Shown piece after piece: positions 17,755 through 26,450 of a stretch of DNA of 64,000 nt. A program made the translations under genes and the position numbers. Position 1 is the stretch's first letter, and every line of letters begins with the position of its first letter. Origin of the DNA: Prorocentrum cordatum (lineage: Eukaryota > Sar > Dinophyceae > Prorocentrales > Prorocentraceae); assembly GCA_963575745.1 (NCBI GenBank), contig CAUYUJ010005669.1, forward strand, positions 62,001-126,000. Direction: 5' to 3'. The notes below the pieces were generated by a model. That model made no database searches and was not told where the DNA came from. It worked only from the letters and a program-made list of their open reading frames with translations.

Positions 17755-19412
17755 AGAGCCACAGCCTGTTTACAAGCGGGCGCCGAAGGCCATGCGTGAA
17801 CGTCAACGGGAGCTGGGGGAGTTGATCCAGATAGGCATGAAGATGGACGAGGATCGAACGGTTGGTGGTCAACGTGATGAGGCGCCAAAGGATCCTGCTC
17901 CCGTCGTAAACGCGAGGCCGGCCAAGCCGCCCCCTTCGGGGCTCGGCGAGTCCAGAGCGGCAAGCAGCGTTACCGGCGTGAAGCCCCCGCCTCCAGAGCC
18001 CAAGAGGTTACCGATCCAGCACGTCCCGCCACCGCAGCCTCAAGTCGTTAACCGCACGACTGATCAGGTTGAGGGGCACTCCAGGACCGTCGCCAAGGAC
18101 ACCACTTACCGCCCGCTGTACCACGTCAACGGTCGCATGTCCATGCTGAACAACAGGAGCGACGACTACGACGTTAACTTCCGGGCGGAACCTGACCCCA
18201 GGTTGGTGGTAGCCTTAGCGATGAAGACACGTGATAACTGGCGCAGGTTTGAGGGTAACTTCGTCGGGCACGTGGCGAAGGCGGGGTTAACGACCCCCGG
18301 CGGCAGGTCCATTCAGGGCAACACCGGGCGGGAGCTTAACGATTACGAGGACGTGTTCGTTGACATCTTCGGCCAACACGCTTACGGTTTCATCGGCTAT
18401 GCCGTGTTGAAAGGTCCGATCAGCTGGAGGTCTCAGTTAACGGATAAAGAGTTGACCAAGCATGATGAATGGGTTGACGCGGTTGGGCACGTGCAGTCCC
18501 TGCTTGACGATGACTACGTGCCACCGCTCTACCTTAACGAGCTTCACTCATCGTGGTTTGAGCACCACAGTTGCCCGGACACGCAAGTGTACGTCAACAA
18601 GGTGCCGGAGATGAACGAGAAGCAGCCGAACGGTCTCCTCTTAACGTGGGCAGGAATGCTGCCCCACGGCAACCCCACCGTGATCTCCGTTAAGCACCTG
18701 GTGGAGGACGCCCATGGGCCGCACGGTTACATCTCGACTGGAGTTACCGTGATTCGCTTTGCGACGCCCGATCTCGCCAGGCTTTACTGCCGTTGCATGA
18801 GCGGGCCCCAGGCGCATTACCGCAACTACTTCATCGACGACCTCGAGGTCAGGAGCACCGCGGAGTTAAAGGGCAGTATCAGCAAGCCTCCAGTCTACTG
18901 GCACCAGACCATCTTGGAAGTTGCCCTTAACGATCAGGGATCCATGAGGGCACTTTACCGTGATAATTGGCCGGCCGATCATGTCACCGAGCGTAAAAGC
19001 GATCACCGTGAGAAGCTTTGCTGGTTTGGCTGGTTACCGTGCGACGACTTCCCCAACTGGCTTACCGATCCGGCCTGGACTGTGAACCCGTTTACCGGCG
19101 CTGCGGTCGAAGAGCACCTCCGTAACAATCCAGGCGGTGGGCCTCTGTTAAAGGCTCCCCGCGCTAGTTGCTGGAGAGCCATCGGCACTTACCACAACAT
19201 CGTTGACGGCTCAATTAAGAGCTACGATGAGGGGTGCTGGCTTGACGGACGACGAGGAGCGCATTAACGCGTACATGGACAACGACTACTACAGCCCGAT
19301 GCAGGCCCTTAACAGGGTGTCGTCCTACACCGCAGCCGGCGTGGGCCATCGCGGGTTACCGAGGTCGAGGGGTTCAGGAGCCCCGTCGGCGAGGCGCCCG
19401 CGCCGTCCGTGA
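17735..19412 (+). CDS. Extra ORF 2 downstream of pol: unknown protein, C-terminal frameshift
   Basis: A 510-codon frame to 19,267, continued in another frame (19,203-19,412: LTDDEERINAYMDNDYYSP) by one surplus G in the GGGG run at 19,231-19,234. The N-terminal 120 residues are Pro-rich and basic (KRAPKAMRERQREL). From about residue 125 the sequence looks globular: TYRPLYHVNGRMSML, DNWRRFEGNFVGHV, DYEDVFVDIFGQHAYGF, LYLNELHSSWFEHH, VYWHQTILEVALND, WFGWLPCDDFPNWL. Trp, Tyr and His are frequent. No family is recognised, and there are no membrane segments. Probably fused with extra ORF 1 into one protein of about 840 residues. It may be a second structural protein, a captured host gene or a regulator of the element; none is shown. 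Confidence 0.75.
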
Positions 19413-19834
19413 AAGATGGCAGGCAGTCAGCATGCTGCAGTTCACGCTCTTCCTCATCTCCCCTCTTAACTTGGCTTAACGATCGAGTGGCGGCAGCTTG
19501 TTGAGCTGAGTTTGTTTGCATGCGCATCTCTTGTTGTTACCGCAGGTATTGGCGAATAAAAAGCGAAAGCAATCAAAATCATCCAAATGCTAGCCTGCTG
19601 TGTAAACTTTAGATGCTTCGTTTGAACTTGTGACAGTAAAAGCGTTTACTCGAGCTCAGGTTACATGTGTGAGAAACTTGGTGCTCGTAAGCGCCGTCGC
19701 GAGACATTTCGAATTCAACAGTGTGATGAAGAGACTTAACGTCATTTGCGTGCGACGTTTTGTATAGTTTGACCTGTTTTTGTGATTGTTGACGCCTCCC
19801 CGTCAGCCTATACGGACTAGCGTCCGAGGGGGGG
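19413..19834 (+). other. 3' untranslated region and polypurine tract of the Copia element
   Basis: No coding frame is supported. The TTAAC/TTACC motif continues here (for example CTTAACTTGGCTTAACG at 19,466). The polypurine tract GAGGGGGGG at 19,826-19,834 abuts the 3' LTR and would prime plus-strand DNA synthesis. Confidence 0.8.
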
Positions 19835-20009
19835 TGTTAACATGTAAGCATTCAGGTGACTGGGGAGTGAAGGTGCCCCCGTTACCTTTGGCTCAAGTAT
19901 TTAACGGCTGAAGCTACCGAGACTCGCTTCGCCGTACGGAAGTAAAAAGGTGACCGATCGTCATCGCTGTCACCGAGCTCCCGTGCAGAACCCTCCTCGG
20001 GGTTTTGCA
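19835..20009 (+). repeat. 3' LTR (175 bp)
   Basis: Same length and ends as the 5' LTR, with one substitution. The spliced-leader-like segment is at 19,879-19,897. The flank after it (GGAGG) equals the flank before the 5' LTR; because both lie in a GGA tract this 5-base duplication is consistent but not unique. Confidence 0.95.
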
Positions 20010-20140
20010 GGAGGAGGAGGAGGAGGGGGAGGAGGATCCGGAACAGGAGTACCAGCAGCAGCATCAGCAGACGGAGAGGGTGGAGGGGCGATGGGGAAGA
20101 GTGAGGAGGAGGAGGAGGAGGAGGAGGAAGAGGAGGACAC
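20010..20140 (+). repeat. (GGA)n microsatellite, right half of the Copia target
   Basis: GGA tracts at 20,010-20,035 and 20,105-20,137 on the plus strand within the intron. Poly-Ser frames on the minus strand are intronic, because the donor site lies at 20,141/20,140. Confidence 0.8.
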
Positions 20141-21896
20141 CTTGTACTCGTCCAGCAGCTCGGCGGGGGCCAGCTGGATGTACGGCGGCACGTACTTCTT
20201 GCGAACCTGCGACCCCTTCACCAGGAAGACGGCATCCTGCGTCATCTTGGCGATCGTGAACTCGTCGTCTGAGCCCTTGTGCTTCTTGATGACGGCGTTC
20301 ACCTCGAACCCATGGTGCTTCAAGGACTCCTGGATTGCCTGCCCACGGGGATCGACGAAACCGACGGCGTGCTCGGTGGTGGTCTTCGCACTCTCCGACG
20401 CAGCCGTGTACTCCCACGGCAGTTTGTTCTTCGGCAGCTCCCTCAAAGTCGGATCAATTTTGAAACATTCATCCAAAAAGTCCGTGCGACTAGCATCCAA
20501 GTCGGCGAAGGTCCTTCTCCCCTTGCATTTTTTGAATGGATGTGCATGACTGATTTAACTTCGAAGCTGCTCAGCAGCTTGACCTTCTCAATGTCACCGA
20601 TATGTCCAGCAGGGCCTCCAATCTCGAAAAACTTCTCGATGGATTCGATGTTGCCAACAACCTGAATGCAAAGTGATTTCTTAGACCCCGTGACTGATTG
20701 GCAGTCTGACGACGAAAACAAACGAGACTGGTTATCCCTGCAATGCTGCTCTGGCGCAACTAGGGCGGCCTTCACCATTGCGTTGACAGATTTCGAACCT
20801 TGAATAAAATTGATATCGGCCATCGCCTTGAAGATCGTGGTGTGGATCTCTCGCGTGAACCTCTGGGTGCCGCTGAACTTGACGAGGTCGTGAAGGAACG
20901 ATCCATCGGGCCCCCCGCTGAACTTGCGGACGAACTTCGCCATAGACTCGACCTGATCTTTCAAGTGAGGCTTCTCGTCTTCGATCATTCTGACCACCGT
21001 CGGTATCTGAGGGTCCCCCTTCCATGGAGGCAATGACTGGCAGATGCGACATTCGAGGCCCTGGGTGGGGGGGCGTTGGTCGTTCCCTATTTCCCGAGGT
21101 CCCAAGCCCCGTCCCCCCCAGGACGCAAACCCTGATCGCATCTGGCATTCACCCCTCCCCATAACCTTGAGTTCGATGAACCTCTTCATGGTCAAGTAGA
21201 CCTCGAGGAGGGTCTGCAACTGATCCTGCAACTGCTCGCTCCCATTGCCGCTGTTGCCAGCGCGCTGGAGAACGTCAGCTAGGTCGGGACATCTTCGATC
21301 CACCTCCCACTTCACGACCAGCACCTTGCAGCCCTCAGAGATTGGCATGTTGTACGACGGGCACTTGGACAACACTTTCTCCAAGCTGATGCGATTTGAA
21401 ATGGCCGACTCCGAACAGTCCGTCTTCACCCCATTGACCAGGCAACGTACCCCTTGAAACGTATGGGAGCATGATACACTGAGGAAGCGGCAATGGTGGC
21501 TCTCGATCGGTGCCAAGTACCCGTCATTTGCATCAACCAAGCGTTTGTCGAACAACCACTGCTCGTGTCCAATTTCTCCTGGCGCTTTCTCGAACGCGCG
21601 AGGTGAACGCAACTCCGTTTTCACCCATCCTTGCTCCATGATCCTGGTGATCAACGCATGCTGAACCTGTTCTTGGGATGCACCCCCATGTTTTGTGAAA
21701 CCGCTACAACTTGTTCATATGCCAATCCATTCGCCAAGAGCGTGCTGCATATTCCCTCGGCAGCTGCCTTGATCTGTGATGCTGTCCCATTGTAGTGTTC
21801 CTGAATCTGCTCCTTAATGCCAGGGATCACTCTGTCCATGACCTGCGAAATCGCAGTGTCAACCATCGCGTCGGCGGAAGAAGCCGCCGCTGCCAT
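20141..21896 (-). pseudogene. 5' exons of the split minus-strand dinoflagellate-type gene
   Basis: ATG at 21,896 (MAAAASSADAMVD) lies 32 bases after a spliced-leader relic. The reading goes through three segments: to NRFSM (21,651), then ITRIMEQGWVKTELRSPRAF to 20,530, then FADLDASRTDFLDECFK to YK at 20,141. One base is missing at about 21,654 and another in the T6 run at 20,528-20,533. Features: LRSPRAFEKAPGEIGHEQW, FLSVSCSHTFQGVRCLV, RCPDLADVLQRAGNSGNGS, FVRKFSGGPDGSFLHDL. A 116-base insertion with inverted-repeat ends (21,037-21,152) is probably an intron. The family recurs in dinoflagellate gene models (recall); no enzymatic motif is visible. The 3' exon is at 8630-8101, beyond the Copia element. 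Confidence 0.6.
21037..21152 (-). other. Short introner-like insertion with inverted-repeat ends
   Basis: On the plus strand GGCAGATGCGA (21,039) and TCGCATCTGGC (21,136) form an inverted repeat at 10 of 11 positions. On the minus strand GTGAAT and CCAG at the edges can serve as donor and acceptor. The encoded stretch (WGGRGLGPREIGNDQRPP) does not look like the family on either side. 116 bases is not a multiple of three, so the exact borders are uncertain. Confidence 0.5.
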
Positions 21897-21927
21897 GACG
21901 CAGCGGGGAGGTACACCCCTGAGAAGA

Positions 21928-21944
21928 GAGCCAAAACGGCTGCG
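21928..21944 (-). promoter_or_regulatory. Spliced-leader relic upstream of the 21,896 gene
   Basis: On the minus strand CGCAGCCGTTTTGGCTC matches 15 of 17 bases of the leader segment CGTAGCCATTTTGGCTC, 32 bases before the ATG. Confidence 0.6.
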
Positions 21945-22069
21945 AAAACCAACACAAACCACGGGGGGGTCGGCATAGGACCTGGAGGGGGAGGAGTATT
22001 GGGCATGGGGAGGCGCAGAACTGGTAGCAACGATGCAGGGATTGAACATGCGACGGGGGCGGGGGGGAA

Positions 22070-22330
22070 GGACATATAACCTACTTAGGTGAGTTCGCTA
22101 AGTAGGTTACTAACCTGACATAGTGAACTTACTAACTCCACTCAAGTAGATACTGTCAAGTTACAGAAGCTCGCTAAGTACATCACGTATCTTCGCTAAC
22201 CAAATGGCGTGGCTAGCGTAACCACCTTCGTAACCGCACTGGTCGGCTACGCTGGTTCGCTATCTCTGCTATGGCATGGCCTTACCGCGCCCAGGATATA
22301 GTTAGTCAGCTTACACCCAACTTGCTCAAG
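22070..22330. repeat. Right island of TAACCTACTTA-type motifs
   Basis: ATAACCTACTTAGG at 22,076, CTAAGTAGGTTAC near 22,099, TAGGTTACTAA at 22,103, GCTAAGTAC near 22,174 and GCTAACC near 22,195 repeat the motif of the left island in both orientations. 22,076-22,097 matches 161-182 at 17 of 22 bases. It starts just upstream of the 5' end of the split gene. A TAGTG string is at 22,121-22,125, unproven as a terminus. Confidence 0.55.
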
Positions 22331-22454
22331 TTATACCTTGGTTATAACCAGCTTCTATGTCTTTGCAATCACTTACAACTGACAGAAGGACATATTAACC
22401 AGGCCCATCGTCCCAGTAGGGCGAAGTCGAGACAAATGATTCTCTCCCGCCCGT

Positions 22455-23025
22455 CCGTCCGGCGGTGCCTCGCGGTGTCCCGCGGTGTACCGTGGTGTTC
22501 CGTGGTGTTCCCGTTTAGTGAGATCGAGAGTGAGATAGATAATGAGATCGATATTGAGATCGACAGGTGTCCCGTGGTGTCCCGTTGAGTGAGGTCGAGA
22601 GTGAGATCGATAGTGAGATCAATATTGAGATCGATGTGGTGCCCCGAGGTGTCCCGTGGTGTCCCATTGAGTGAAATCGATAGTGAGATCGAAACTGAGA
22701 TTGACAGGTGCCCCGTGTTGTCCCGCGGTGTCCCGTTGAATGAGATCGATCGTGAGATCGATAGTGAGATCGATAGTAAGATCGATGCGGTGCCCCGTGG
22801 TGTCGTATGGTGTCACGTTGAGTGATATCAATAGTGAGACCGATCGTGAGATCGAGAGGTGTCCCGCGGTGTCCCGTGGTGTCCCGTAGTGGCCCGTGGT
22901 GTCCCGTGGTGTCCTGTTGAGTGAGATCGCTAGTGAGACCGATAGTGAAATCGGCAAGTGTCCCATGGTGACCCGTGGTGTCCCGTGGTGTCCCGTTGAG
23001 TGAGATCAATGGTGAGATCGATTGT
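22455..23025. repeat. GATCGATAGTGA / GTGTCCCGTGGT interleaved satellite
   Basis: Two short units alternate: TGAGATCGATAG and variants, and GTGTCCCGTGGTGTCCCGTT. Blocks of two or three copies of each alternate about seven times. Minus-strand frames encode repeats of Arg-Ser-His-Tyr and are not credible genes. Confidence 0.85.
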
Positions 23026-23299
23026 GTCAGATGTTGGTCCCCCCCTCTCCCCCCCCCACAACCTGCTTATCACCCGAGGGGTGGTCGTATAGGTAGAACA
23101 ACGCGGTGCCGCTTCCGACGCATGCGGGCCGCTAGAGCGCACCGAGTTGTTATAGCGAACAACGCAGAGTACTTCCCACCGCACGTTCACGTTGCCATGG
23201 GGCGGGGCCCCACGGCGACAGAAAGTCACGTTCATCCCCAATGCAGGCCATGAGGGTGATGAGGAAAATGGAGAACAGTAAGAGGATGACGAAGAGGAG

Positions 23300-23330
<31 letters not shown>

Positions 23331-24051
23331 AGGAGGAAGGAATGAAGGAGCACCGAACACGGAGGAGGCCCGCAAGCGCCCCGTACCCATCCAGTCTGGC
23401 GCCGGCTCGGGACGGGGGGAGCATCGACCCCCAGTCGGCCCATTCATGGCCGGTCGGGGCCTGGGCGCCCCAAGTTGCACAGGAACGGCGGGGAATTTCG
23501 GGGGCCGATCGTCGATTCCTGGTCTGAGCCGGTCCCCCATTTCGGCTCCCCTGTGAAAGCGTGGGCACAGGCTGGGCCGCTGCGCGCGGTTTTTCTTCCA
23601 GGCGCCTGATCATCGGGCATGCGCCGCGAAGCTCTGCGCAAGGGGGGGCAGGAGGAGGAGGAGGAGGAGGAGTAGGAGGAGGAGGTAGATGCGGAGGAGG
23701 TCACAAGAGCAAGACAATCATACCATTGTTCGGCGCTGGACCCCCCCCCTGGAGGCGCCTCCGGCGACACCCATGGCTCCGTGCGCCAGGGAGGGAGGCC
23801 CAGCGCCGATCCAAGAGATACAGCCGGAACGAGAGTTAAGAACAGCCCTAGCTTTGACCGGGTACGTACCCTGATGTGTTTCTTGTTTGGGCTTCCACCT
23901 TGGAATGGCCTTCGTTCGGCGTATCGCCACGGTGCCTTGGGCTCTCGGTGCAGGGTCTCGTGTTATTCATGGACTCTGTCGTCTCCATGTTTCGACTGTG
24001 CGCGCGGGCCTCCAAGAGCCTGTGTCTGTACCGACGTTTCCTTCCTCCAAG
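23026..24051. other. Region before the sulfotransferase-like exons
   Basis: Contains purine microsatellites at 23,265-23,345 and 23,648-23,700 and GC-rich DNA. A plus-strand CCATTTCGGCTC at 23,540 resembles the leader core but has no gene immediately downstream. The first exon of the sulfotransferase-like gene may lie here but cannot be fixed. Confidence 0.35.
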
Positions 24052-24240
24052 GACGCCGATTGCTGGTCCGGCAAGAATAACCCGTGGTTCCTGCTGCCGC
24101 CGCCCGAGCCCTACGGCGATGCCTTCCTCCGCGACCACGTCCCGAGGCCGAAGGCCGGCCCTGTCGCTCCGTCGGAGTGCCCTGCGGGGGGAATGCCTTC
24201 GCGGGAGAGGCCGTTCATATATCTCGAGGAAAAGAATCGG
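24052..24240 (+). CDS. Probable exon upstream of the sulfotransferase motif
   Basis: The acceptor CTTCCTCCAAG|GACGCC at 24,051/24,052 fits the AG|G pattern of dinoflagellate introns. The frame reads DADCWSGKNNPWFLLPPPEP, then YGDAFLRDHVPRPKAGP and ERPFIYLEEKNRAG before losing coding character around 24,240. There is no known domain; in sulfotransferases the sequence before the cofactor loop is variable. The assignment to the same gene as the next exon rests on strand and proximity. A further exon may lie at about 24,290-24,410. Confidence 0.4.
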
Positions 24241-24420
24241 GCGGGGCTAGGACAGGGATGAACCATTCCAGAGTTTTCCGCGACGTTGTTAAAGAGGCCG
24301 CGGCGCCCGATGCTTCTTCCAGAACCGCCGGATCTCTCAGATATTCCCGATGTATTCCTCTCCAGTGTTGTCCTTGTCCTGGATTCGTCTTTGAAAAAAT
24401 CACCACGAGCATCAGCTTTC

Positions 24421-24552
24421 GGAGCTCCGTGCGGACTTCTCGGATCGGCACTGGAAGTTCCCATCCCAGGCGCGTGCAGCGCGCCAGGAGCGGCGCCGAA
24501 GGCGCCGCCAGGGGGCTCCAGCGCCGATCCGAGAGATCCGCGCGGACCTCCG
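24421..24552 (+). repeat. Introner-like element with inverted-repeat ends, copy 1
   Basis: GGAGCTCCGTGCGGACTTCT at 24,421 and, inverted, CCGCGCGGACCTCC ending near 24,552 form terminal inverted repeats of about 34 bases (consensus GGAGGTCCGCGCGGATCTCT). The element lies in the intron just before the exon at 24,590 and is followed by a GTGTTTTGTTTCTTTTCC pyrimidine tract. A related element precedes the exon at 33,267. Confidence 0.65.
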
Positions 24553-24589
24553 AAAAATTATGTTTGTGTGTTTTGTTTCTTTTCCTCGA

Positions 24590-24850
24590 ATGTCACCACA
24601 TCATCAAGACTGGCGGCCTCAACATCAGGGAGGTCGTCTCCCAGGGCGCGAAAGCTCACGGGCTGCTCACCGCGATCCCGTGCGTGGGCACCACGGACTG
24701 CCGGTGCAACGTCATGTACAACAGCCCTCTGTCGCAGACGTCCACTTGCATGGAGTCGGAGCATTTTCTTACCGCGGCCGTCTACCTGGGGATCTACGCT
24801 CCGCTCCCCTTCGCCAGAATCCTCGAAGACGAAAAGCTCCTGCTCAGTCA
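24590..24850 (+). CDS. Sulfotransferase-like exon with 5'-phosphosulfate loop
   Basis: The frame reads CHHIIKTGGLNIREVVSQGA, then HGLLTAIPCVGTTDCRCNVM, TCMESEHFLTAAVYLGIYAP and RILEDEKLLL. H-x2-KTGG followed by a helix is the PAPS 5'-phosphosulfate-binding loop of Golgi-type carbohydrate sulfotransferases (usual form HIPKTGGTSL). The enzyme class moves a sulfuryl group from PAPS to sugars, usually in the Golgi lumen. The acceptor is odd: the homologous boundary at 33,267 has GAAG, here GAATG, with no AG. The exon end is not fixed. Confidence 0.6.
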
Positions 24851-25099
24851 CATTTTGTCGTTTGGCGGCCGCTCCCCTCAACCCCAAAACAATTTCCTTC
24901 TCCACGGCTGCACCACATGAATACCACTCTCCTCCCTCCCCCGAGTGTGTCCCGAGAGTGCTCGCCCCCTCTCCGCGTCTTATTTTTTACGCACAAGATT
25001 TGTGCGAAGTGGCTTTGCACATGGTCTTTCAAACCCTTTTGGGTTGGTTTCTCGTGGTTCTTCTTTTGTCTCCCTTCTTGCCTCCTCCTGCGTTGCTCC

Positions 25100-26450
25100 C
25101 TGGGTAGCTGCGAACTGTGGAACCGTCGCCACTTTCGCGGACTCATGGGGGGGGGGGGCGCGGCTTAACAGCGGAGTAAACGGACCCAGGCGGGACCTCG
25201 CAGCTCCTTGGGGAGTTGCGAACTGATCAGTTGTCTCGCTTCTTTCGTTGGCTCCTGGGAGGTACGGCGGAGTAGCGGAGTACGCGGACCCAGGCGGGAC
25301 TTCGCAATTCCTTGGGGGGTATGCGAACTGGTCAATTGTCGCCACTTTCGTGGGCTCCTGGGATGTACGGCGGAGTAGCGGAGTAAACGGACCCAGGTGG
25401 GACCTCGCAGCTCCTTGGGGAGTTGCAAACTGGTCGATTCTCACCACTTTCGTGGGCTGTTGGGTGGGAGGCACGGCGGAGTACTGGGGCGAGGCGAACC
25501 CAGGCGGGACCTCGTTGCTCCTTGGGGGGCTGCGAACTGGTCGATTGTCGCCACTTTCGTGGGCTCCTGGGAGGCACGGCGGAGTAGCGGAGTAAACGGA
25601 CCCAGGAGGGACCTCGCGGCTCCCAAGGGGGGGGCGGTATGCGCATTGTCGCATCTTTCGTGGGCTCCTGGGAGGCACGGCGGAGTATTGGAGTACGCGG
25701 ACACCATGTGGGACCTCGCTGCTTCTTGGAAGGCTGCGAACTATGCAATTGTCGCCACGTTCTTGGGCTCTTGGGAGGTCCAGCGGAGTAGTGGAGTAAA
25801 CGCACCCATTGGGGATGTAATTGCTCCTGGGGGGCCGGGGAACTGCCTGACCGTCGCCACTTTCGTGGGCTCGTGGGAGGTCCAGCGGAGTAAGCCACGC
25901 AGATCCATTGGTGGCCTCGCTGCTTCCTGGGAGGCTGCGAACTGCGCAACTGTCGCCACTCCGTGGGATCCGTGGAGGTCTAGCGGGGTGGGGGGCCACG
26001 CGCCCTCATTTGAGAATTGTTTGCTCCATGGGTTGCTGGGCCACGACGGAGTCGAGCGGTGAAGGTCCAGCGGAGTCGGGGGCCACGCGGATCCAGCCGA
26101 GACAGCGCGGTCCCCTGGGAGGCTGCGAAGCTTGTATTTGTCGCCATTTTCGTGGGCACCCATTTGGGACCTAACTGCTCCATGGGTTGCTACGTGCTGT
26201 GCAGCTATCGCCATTTTCGTGGGCTCCTGGGAGGTCAGCGGAGCCGAGGGTCACGCAGATCCGTTGGGGACCTCGCTGCTCCTTGGGAGGCTGAGAAGTG
26301 CGCAGCTGTCGCCACTTTCGCTGGCTCCTGGGAGGTCCAGCGGGGTCGGGGGCCACGCGCGCCCATTTCAGGGAGACCTCAGGGCTCCCTGGGAGGTTGC
26401 GGAGTTCGTATGTATCGCCATTTCGTGAGCTCACGGGAGGCACGGCGGAG
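25100..26450 (+). repeat. Tandem satellite, unit about 103 bp, about 13 copies
   Basis: The landmark CGCCACTTTCGTGGGCTCC recurs near 25,127, 25,235, 25,340, 25,442, 25,547, 25,650, 25,753, 25,855 and 25,952, then near 26,140, 26,207, 26,310 and 26,413. Copies are 75-90 percent alike by eye and decay towards the right. The array lies between two exons of the sulfotransferase-like gene. Frames over it encode repetitive peptides on both strands. Confidence 0.9.

Larger units (their letters stand above)
9207..20009 (+). mobile_element. Copia-type LTR retrotransposon with 3' extra ORFs, 10,803 bp
   Basis: The element starts TGTTAACATG and ends GGTTTTGCA (TG...CA) and is flanked by GGAGG on both sides. 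Order: LTR, PBS, gag with zinc knuckles, protease, integrase, methyltransferase-like domain, zinc ribbon, RT, RNase H, two extra ORFs, polypurine tract, LTR. Integrase before RT, and the RNase H style, place it in Ty1/Copia. The LTRs differ at one of 175 positions, so it is recent, yet its coding region holds about nine single-base frame breaks and one in-frame TGA. It lies antisense to the host gene. Confidence 0.95.
8631..20140 (-). other. Intron of the split gene, enlarged by the Copia insertion
   Basis: The minus-strand donor is TACAAG|GTGTCC at 20,141/20,140 and the acceptor CCCAG|GCTGAC at 8631/8630; both fit GT-AG and a phase-0 join (LLDEYK to ADKSM). The intron is 11,510 bases. Subtracting the 10,803-base element and a 5-base duplication leaves an ancestral intron of about 700 bases, mostly (TCC)n. 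Confidence 0.6.

Noticed and set aside
22515-23009. 164-codon minus frame with Arg-Ser-His-Tyr repeats
   Set aside because: Translation of the GATCGATAG satellite.
23540-23551. Spliced-leader-like CCATTTCGGCTC
   Set aside because: It lacks the leader's CAAG end and has no start codon with a coding frame nearby.
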